Origin: Halomonas caseinilytica
GTDB lineage: Bacteria; Pseudomonadota; Gammaproteobacteria; Pseudomonadales; Halomonadaceae
Reading direction: 5' to 3'
DNA length: 64,000 nucleotides
NCBI RefSeq assembly: GCF_001662305.1
Contig: NZ_BDEP01000015.1
Coordinates: forward strand, 124,001 to 188,000
This document shows, in pieces, positions 59,851-64,000 of the stretch. The notes below the pieces were generated by a model that was not told where the DNA came from, made no database searches, and saw only the letters and a list, made by a program, of their open reading frames with translations. The first letter of the stretch is position 1. Each line of letters begins with the position of its first letter. The position numbers were made by a program, and so were the translations under genes.

Positions 59851-61037
59851 GTCGCGGTCTCCGTGTCATCCCGGCGAGAGGCATTGTCGAGCGATGTCCA
59901 CTTGGCGGTGCTGGCCTGGCTTCTCAGTAGGGCGTCGATGAAGGCCATGCCGCGCAGGCCCTCGGCCATGCCGGGCACGCCCTTGGCCGCTCCACGCTCG
60001 CCGCGCCGGATGGCGTCGGCGAAATCGCGATAGAGGTTGGCCAGGGCCTCCAGATAACCTTCCGGGTGCCCGCCGGGCAGGCGCAGACGCTCGAGGGCTT
60101 CCGGGGCCAGACCGGGCTGGTCGATGCCCGCGCGCAGCACGCGCATGGGTTCGTCAAGGCGCCGCTGCACCAGGGTGTTGGGGTCCATCTGCTGCCATTC
60201 CAGCGCACCGCGATCGCCATACAGGCGGATCTTCAGGGCATTCTCTTCGCCGGTGCAGACCTGGCTGGCCATCAGGGTGCCGCTGGCGCCCTCTGCGGTG
60301 CGGAACAGGGCGTCGCCGTCATCGTCCAGGCGTCGCTGCTCACCGTGGATGCCGAGGGAGGCGCAGAGTTCGCTGACTCGGTGTCCCGATATGAACTCGG
60401 CGAGACCGAAGGCATGAGTGCCGATGTCGGCCATGCAGCCGCTGGCGCCTGCGATGTCCGGGTCGGTACGCCACCCGGCCTGCTTGTTGCCGGTGCCTTC
60501 GAGGTTGGTGCCCAGCCAGCCCTGAGGATATTCGACGTGGATCTTGCGCAGGCCGCCAAGCTCGCCATCGCGCACCAGGCGGCGAGCCTGCCAGACCATG
60601 GGATAGCCGAGATAGGTATGGGCGAGGCCGTAGAGACGGTCGCCGGCATCGAGCGTGGCGGCGAGCTGGCGCGCTTCCGCCAGGGTGGTGGCGGCGGGCT
60701 TCTCGCAGAAGACATGGAACCCTGCCTCGAGCGCGGCCTGGCTGATGGGGACGTGCAGGTGATTGGGCGTGACCACGACCAACACGTCCATGCGTTCGTC
60801 TTCCGGGAGCTGCCGCTCGCCGTCGATCAGGGCCTGCCAGTCGGGATAGAGGCGTCGTGGCGCTAGTCCGCAGGCCTCACCGGTACGCGCGTTGTTGTCG
60901 GGGTCGCGACTGAAGCTCGCGCAGACCAGATCCAGCTCGCCGTCCAGGGCGGCGGCCAGGCGATGCACTCGGCCGATGAAGGCGCCTTCGCCACCACCGA
61001 TCATGCCCATTCGCACGCGCCGTTTCGTTGTTGCCAT
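59847..61037 (-). CDS. Gfo/Idh/MocA family NAD(P)-dependent oxidoreductase
   Basis: A 396-residue dehydrogenase: N-terminal Rossmann fold with GMIGGGEGAFIGRVHR, the EKP motif (CEKPAATT, catalytic Lys) and the active-site region DIGTHAFGLAEF, followed by the C-terminal alpha/beta domain. It would oxidise a sugar or polyol. The ATG at 61037 follows GGAGG by five bases. It is the first gene of the operon and is preceded by a LacI-type operator 56 bp before its start. Confidence 0.9.
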   Translation of the reverse strand: MATTKRRVRMGMIGGGEGAFIGRVHRLAAALDGELDLVCASFSRDPDNNARTGEACGLAPRRLYPDWQALIDGERQLPEDERMDVLVVVTPNHLHVPISQAALEAGFHVFCEKPAATTLAEARQLAATLDAGDRLYGLAHTYLGYPMVWQARRLVRDGELGGLRKIHVEYPQGWLGTNLEGTGNKQAGWRTDPDIAGASGCMADIGTHAFGLAEFISGHRVSELCASLGIHGEQRRLDDDGDALFRTAEGASGTLMASQVCTGEENALKIRLYGDRGALEWQQMDPNTLVQRRLDEPMRVLRAGIDQPGLAPEALERLRLPGGHPEGYLEALANLYRDFADAIRRGERGAAKGVPGMAEGLRGMAFIDALLRSQASTAKWTSLDNASRRDDTETAT

Positions 61038-61092
61038 TCGTCCTCCGCAGGATTGCTGCCTGAGATTGTGTGTCGACCCGGTTGATGCTTTG

Positions 61093-61108
61093 ATGTAACC
61101 GGTTACAT
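61093..61108. promoter_or_regulatory. LacI-type operator
   Basis: ATGTAACCGGTTACAT is a perfect 16-bp palindrome with a central CG, the classic LacI/GalR operator shape. It lies between the dehydrogenase operon and the divergent LacI-family gene, about 56 bp upstream of the dehydrogenase start, where repression would block transcription. Confidence 0.85.
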
Positions 61109-61267
61109 TTCGTTGAAAGCTAGTCGGCGAGCCGTGCGGAATCAATGAGACCTAGGTCGCAGGGAAGAGACTGGAGGCAACGATGAGCTCGTGGCGACGA
61201 TGCAGTAGACTGGCCCGCATGGCGACACCGAGGAGTAAGACGTGATCGAGGAGGTTTCTAGCCAGGC

Positions 61268-62266
61268 ATGACCAACATACGCAAGGTGGCCGAGCTGGCC
61301 GGTGTGTCGGTGGCAACGGTGTCGCGTACCTTGAAGACGCCCGACATCGTGTCGCCGGGAACGCGCGACAGGGTGCTGGCCGCCGTCGAGCAGGCCGGCT
61401 ATCGACCGAACCTCATGGCAGTGCAGTTCCGGTCGCAGCGAACCCGCAATCTGGTGGTGCTGGTGCCGACCATTGCCAATACCTTCTTTGCCCGGGTGAT
61501 CGGCGGTATCCAGGAAGCGGCACAGCGTCGCGGTTACGGTATTCTGCTGTGCAACACCCTCGGTGACGAGCGCGCCGAGCGGGCCTACGCGGGCATGGTG
61601 TCGACTCGCCAGGCCGATGGCCTCATCCAATTGCGGGCCTACGACCCCTTCGGTGCATCGAGCGCCGAGGCACGGCCCCCGATGGTGAATGCCTGCGAAG
61701 TGCTGGATGAGGCGCCGTGTCCTACCGTCAAGCTCGACAACCGAGCCGCCGCGCGAGCGGTGACCGAGCATCTGCTGAGTCTGGGGCATCGTCGCATCGG
61801 CATGATCAAGGGGCCGCGTAACAGCCCCTTGACCCGGGACCGTCTGCTGGGCTTTCAGGATGCCCTGGCGGCTGCCGGTCTGGCGCCGGACGAGAGCCTG
61901 TGGTGCCCGGGTGATTTCACGTTGCGTTCGGGGCATCGGGCGGCCGGTGATCTGTTGTCGCAATCCGAGCCGCCCACGGCGATCTTTTGCGAGAACGACG
62001 AAATGGCCATGGGCGCCTTGCGGCGCATCAGGGAGGCGGGACTGCGGGTGCCCGAGGACATCTCGGTGGCGGGGTTCGACGATATCGCCTTTGCATCCTT
62101 CTGCGATCCTTCCCTGACGACCATTGCCCAGCCGGCCGAGGATTTCGGCCGTGTGGCCGTCTCCTTGCTGCTCGATGTCATCGATGAGCGGGACGAGGCC
62201 GCAGACCAGCACTGCATCATGCCCTTCGAGCTGGTGGTGCGGGAGAGCACCGGGCCGAGTGCTTGA
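61268..62266 (+). CDS. LacI family transcriptional regulator
   Basis: A 332-residue repressor with an N-terminal HTH (IRKVAELAGVSVATVSRTL), hinge helix (RPNLMAVQFRSQRTRNLVVL) and a periplasmic-binding-protein-like domain that binds a sugar. It diverges from the MFS/isomerase/dehydrogenase operon, and the palindrome ATGTAACCGGTTACAT in between is its likely site. It is followed by a convergent DUF1127 gene. Confidence 0.93.
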   Translation: MTNIRKVAELAGVSVATVSRTLKTPDIVSPGTRDRVLAAVEQAGYRPNLMAVQFRSQRTRNLVVLVPTIANTFFARVIGGIQEAAQRRGYGILLCNTLGDERAERAYAGMVSTRQADGLIQLRAYDPFGASSAEARPPMVNACEVLDEAPCPTVKLDNRAAARAVTEHLLSLGHRRIGMIKGPRNSPLTRDRLLGFQDALAAAGLAPDESLWCPGDFTLRSGHRAAGDLLSQSEPPTAIFCENDEMAMGALRRIREAGLRVPEDISVAGFDDIAFASFCDPSLTTIAQPAEDFGRVAVSLLLDVIDERDEAADQHCIMPFELVVRESTGPSA

Positions 62267-62327
62267 CGCGGGGCATGTGATGACGCGGGATCGACGGAGG
62301 CGGCCGAACCCGCGCGCTCCTTTCTCT

Positions 62328-62705
62328 TCATGCCGAGTCGGTGGGGTGGCGTGCCCGGCGGCCGCTCAATGCCTGACGGACATCTTCATCGAGCGACTGG
62401 CGCGAGGCTCGCTCGATCTCGCCGCGGTCGAGGCCGAGATCGGCCAGTATCCGGTCGTCGTAGGCCAGTAAATTGACGGCCTGGCGTCGGAAATGCCGAC
62501 GGCGCTGCCATTGACGCACTCGCGCGACGATCCAGCGCTCCAGGCTATCGATCAGCCCCAGCGGGGGCATGGCCGGCATGTACAACGCCGGGAACTGGTT
62601 GCGTGACCGGACGCCGCTCCTGACCTGTCTCGTGTCCGCGACGCCGGATTCATGACCTGTGCCACGGCATTGCGATGTGGGACGCGGTGTGTTGTAAGCG
62701 TTCAT
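62328..62705 (-). CDS. DUF1127 (YjiS-like) protein
   Basis: A 125-residue small basic protein with a C-terminal DUF1127 motif (RRHFRRQAVNLLAYDDRILADLGLDRGEIERA). The family includes small Arg-rich proteins of E. coli and alphaproteobacteria linked to RNA metabolism and nutrient stress. The N-terminal 50 residues are low in conservation, and an internal start (Met near residue 44) is possible. It diverges from a LysR gene. Confidence 0.8.
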   Translation of the reverse strand: MNAYNTPRPTSQCRGTGHESGVADTRQVRSGVRSRNQFPALYMPAMPPLGLIDSLERWIVARVRQWQRRRHFRRQAVNLLAYDDRILADLGLDRGEIERASRQSLDEDVRQALSGRRARHPTDSA

Positions 62706-62858
62706 GACAGCATCTCTCGTTCGTGTGCCCCGCAGGGGCAGGGTCGATGGAAAGACTCCAGGGTCGCGACCTCGGTGCTCAGGATGGTGCGGAGTGTTTG
62801 TTCAATCCAGCGAAAAGGTCTACATTCACGATTCAGAAATTCTGAAAGGTGATATGCC

Positions 62859-63758
62859 ATGGACACCGCTTCCGCTCCCTCGCATCCCACGGCCTTGCCA
62901 CTGCTCGATACTGACGTGCTGCGTTCCTTCGTCGCCATCGCCGAGAGCGGCAGCTTCACGCGGGCGGCCAATCAGGTCTTCCGTACGCCATCCGCGCTCA
63001 GCATGCAGATCAAGCGTCTCGAGGAGACGCTGGGTCAGTCCTTGTTCGTACGCGAGGCGCGTCAGGTGCGGTTGACGCCCGAGGGGGAGATGCTGCTGGG
63101 ATACAGCCGCCGCCTGCTGCGACTCAACGAGGAAGCGGTGACGCAGTTTCTGACGCCCTCCCTGGAAGGCACGGTGCGCTTCGGCACCCCCGATGATGTG
63201 GGGTCACGCATCCTTCCCCGGGTGCTGTCGCAGTTCGCGCGTTCGCATCCTGCCGTGCAGGTGGATGTCATGGTGGGCCGCAGCATCGATCTGCTGGAGC
63301 GCCTGGATAAGGGCGAGCTCGATCTGGTGCTGGCCACGGCGGGAAACGAGGGATTTCCCGCCGATCGCGGCGAGGTCGTGCATACCGAGCCTCTGGTCTG
63401 GGTGGGGCGAGAAGGCGGCGTGGCGCTGGAGCGCTCGCCGCTGCCGCTGGCGATGGCCAATCATGGCTGTGCCTGGCGACGTATGGCCTTGTCGGCGCTG
63501 GATGAAAGCGGCCTGGCGTATCGCATCGCCTATATCAGCGAGAACTGCGCAGGACAGGAGGCGGCACTGCTGGCGGATCTGGCCGTGGCCCCGCTGCCGC
63601 GCAGCCTGGTCCGGGCGCCCTTGAGCATTCTGGGAGACGAGTCGGGACTTCCGCCGCTGGGCGATTATCACGTGCTGTTGCTGCGTTCGGGCCTGTCGGG
63701 GGAAGCCACGGAGGTACTGGCCGGCCATGTGATCGAGACGTTCCGGGGCATGCGGTAG
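62859..63758 (+). CDS. LysR family transcriptional regulator
   Basis: A 299-residue regulator with an N-terminal HTH (FVAIAESGSFTRAANQVFRT, SALSMQIKRLEETLG) and a C-terminal effector domain. The opening residues and spacing resemble the LrhA/HexA group. AAAGGTG lies before the ATG. It diverges from the DUF1127 gene across a 153-bp AT-richer gap, and that gene is its most likely local target. Confidence 0.9.
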   Translation: MDTASAPSHPTALPLLDTDVLRSFVAIAESGSFTRAANQVFRTPSALSMQIKRLEETLGQSLFVREARQVRLTPEGEMLLGYSRRLLRLNEEAVTQFLTPSLEGTVRFGTPDDVGSRILPRVLSQFARSHPAVQVDVMVGRSIDLLERLDKGELDLVLATAGNEGFPADRGEVVHTEPLVWVGREGGVALERSPLPLAMANHGCAWRRMALSALDESGLAYRIAYISENCAGQEAALLADLAVAPLPRSLVRAPLSILGDESGLPPLGDYHVLLLRSGLSGEATEVLAGHVIETFRGMR

Positions 63759-63869
63759 CGACGTAAGCCAGGGTGAGCAGGTTGCCTGCAGTGCGTGGTG
63801 CCATATGTCGATTCCTGGCCCCGCCAGACGACTCAAGGCTGGACGACCATCAAGAATGGAGAGAACAGC

Positions 63870-64000
63870 ATGAAATATCTGTGTCTGGTCTACAGCGATG
63901 AGGAGCTCCTGCACAGCTTGCCGGAGAGTCCAAGGGACGAGGAATGCCTGGCCTATGCCGAGAGCGTTCAGGAAAGCGGGCGCCTGATTGCCGGCGAGGC
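63870..64000 (+). CDS. YCII-related domain protein (partial, N-terminus)
   Basis: The first 43 residues (MKYLCLVYSDEELLHSLPES and on) match the YCII/DGPF-type family (COG3795), small proteins often found beside extracytoplasmic-function sigma factors. GGAGAG precedes the ATG. It runs off the window end, so the domain and partner cannot be checked. Confidence 0.7.
   Translation, partial: MKYLCLVYSDEELLHSLPESPRDEECLAYAESVQESGRLIAGE

Noticed and set aside
62275..62327. Possible hairpin between lacI-type and DUF1127 genes
   Set aside because: Only a 6-bp CGCGGG/CCCGCG stem with a long loop and no T-run.

Overview
The window is a GC-rich piece of a gammaproteobacterial chromosome. Gene content and protein style (acidic, Ala/Glu-rich soluble proteins, densely overlapping genes, NasST-controlled nitrate assimilation, YtoQ, HPP and ynfA genes) point to a Halomonas-like member of the Halomonadaceae. 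That placement is an inference from gene content; there is no rRNA here. No rRNA, tRNA, CRISPR array, phage or insertion sequence was seen.

Layout. 0-7.5 kb holds two uptake modules, each pairing a tiny membrane protein with a sodium:solute symporter. The first is followed by a sigma-54 activator. The second is in an operon with an M20 amidohydrolase and diverges from a LysR regulator across a clear inverted repeat. 7.5-15.6 kb is housekeeping and metabolism: ynfA, an unusual 579-residue isocitrate dehydrogenase with an internal duplication, threonine ammonia-lyase, a ChaC-type cyclotransferase, ytoQ, pgpA, a PhoD-like phosphatase and an HPP membrane protein. 15.7-25.4 kb has a PepSY/two-component operon facing a second PepSY gene, a glutamate synthase-like FMN protein, a GMC oxidoreductase, a cold-shock protein, an esterase, a small zinc-ribbon protein and a PIN-PhoH ATPase.

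25.6-36.0 kb is a complete assimilatory nitrate cluster: nirD, nirB, an FAD oxidoreductase, nasS and nasT on the minus strand, then nasA and cobA on the plus strand. Both catalytic operons carry the same stack of control signals: an NtrC-like site, a sigma-54 or sigma-54-like promoter, two hairpins with A1/G4 hexaloops of the type bound by ANTAR proteins such as NasT, and an intrinsic terminator whose 5' arm overlaps the second hairpin. A narK-type nitrate/nitrite transporter lies apart at 53.3-54.6 kb, with a weaker sigma-54-like promoter.

36.0-50.9 kb is a full type II secretion operon (gspC-N). It is headed by a Tat-exported lipoprotein that looks like a SoxB/5'-nucleotidase relative stripped of its metal ligands. 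It diverges from a PhoX-type alkaline phosphatase lipoprotein behind a Pho-box-like sequence, which suggests a phosphate-scavenging secretion locus. 51.0-53.0 kb holds small stress-type genes, including a VOC gene broken by one in-frame amber codon. 54.9-57.5 kb has two divergent L,D-transpeptidases. 57.5-62.3 kb is a sugar or polyol catabolic operon (MFS permease, TIM-barrel isomerase, Gfo/Idh/MocA dehydrogenase) beside a LacI regulator and a perfect LacI-type operator. The window ends with a DUF1127 gene, a LysR regulator and the start of a YCII-related gene.

A 117-bp intergenic repeat occurs twice, once inside the nirB-nirD gap and once upstream of narK's 3' end, in opposite orientations. 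The two copies differ at about 17 positions, and ten of these form five compensatory base-pair changes, so the element is probably selected for a folded structure.
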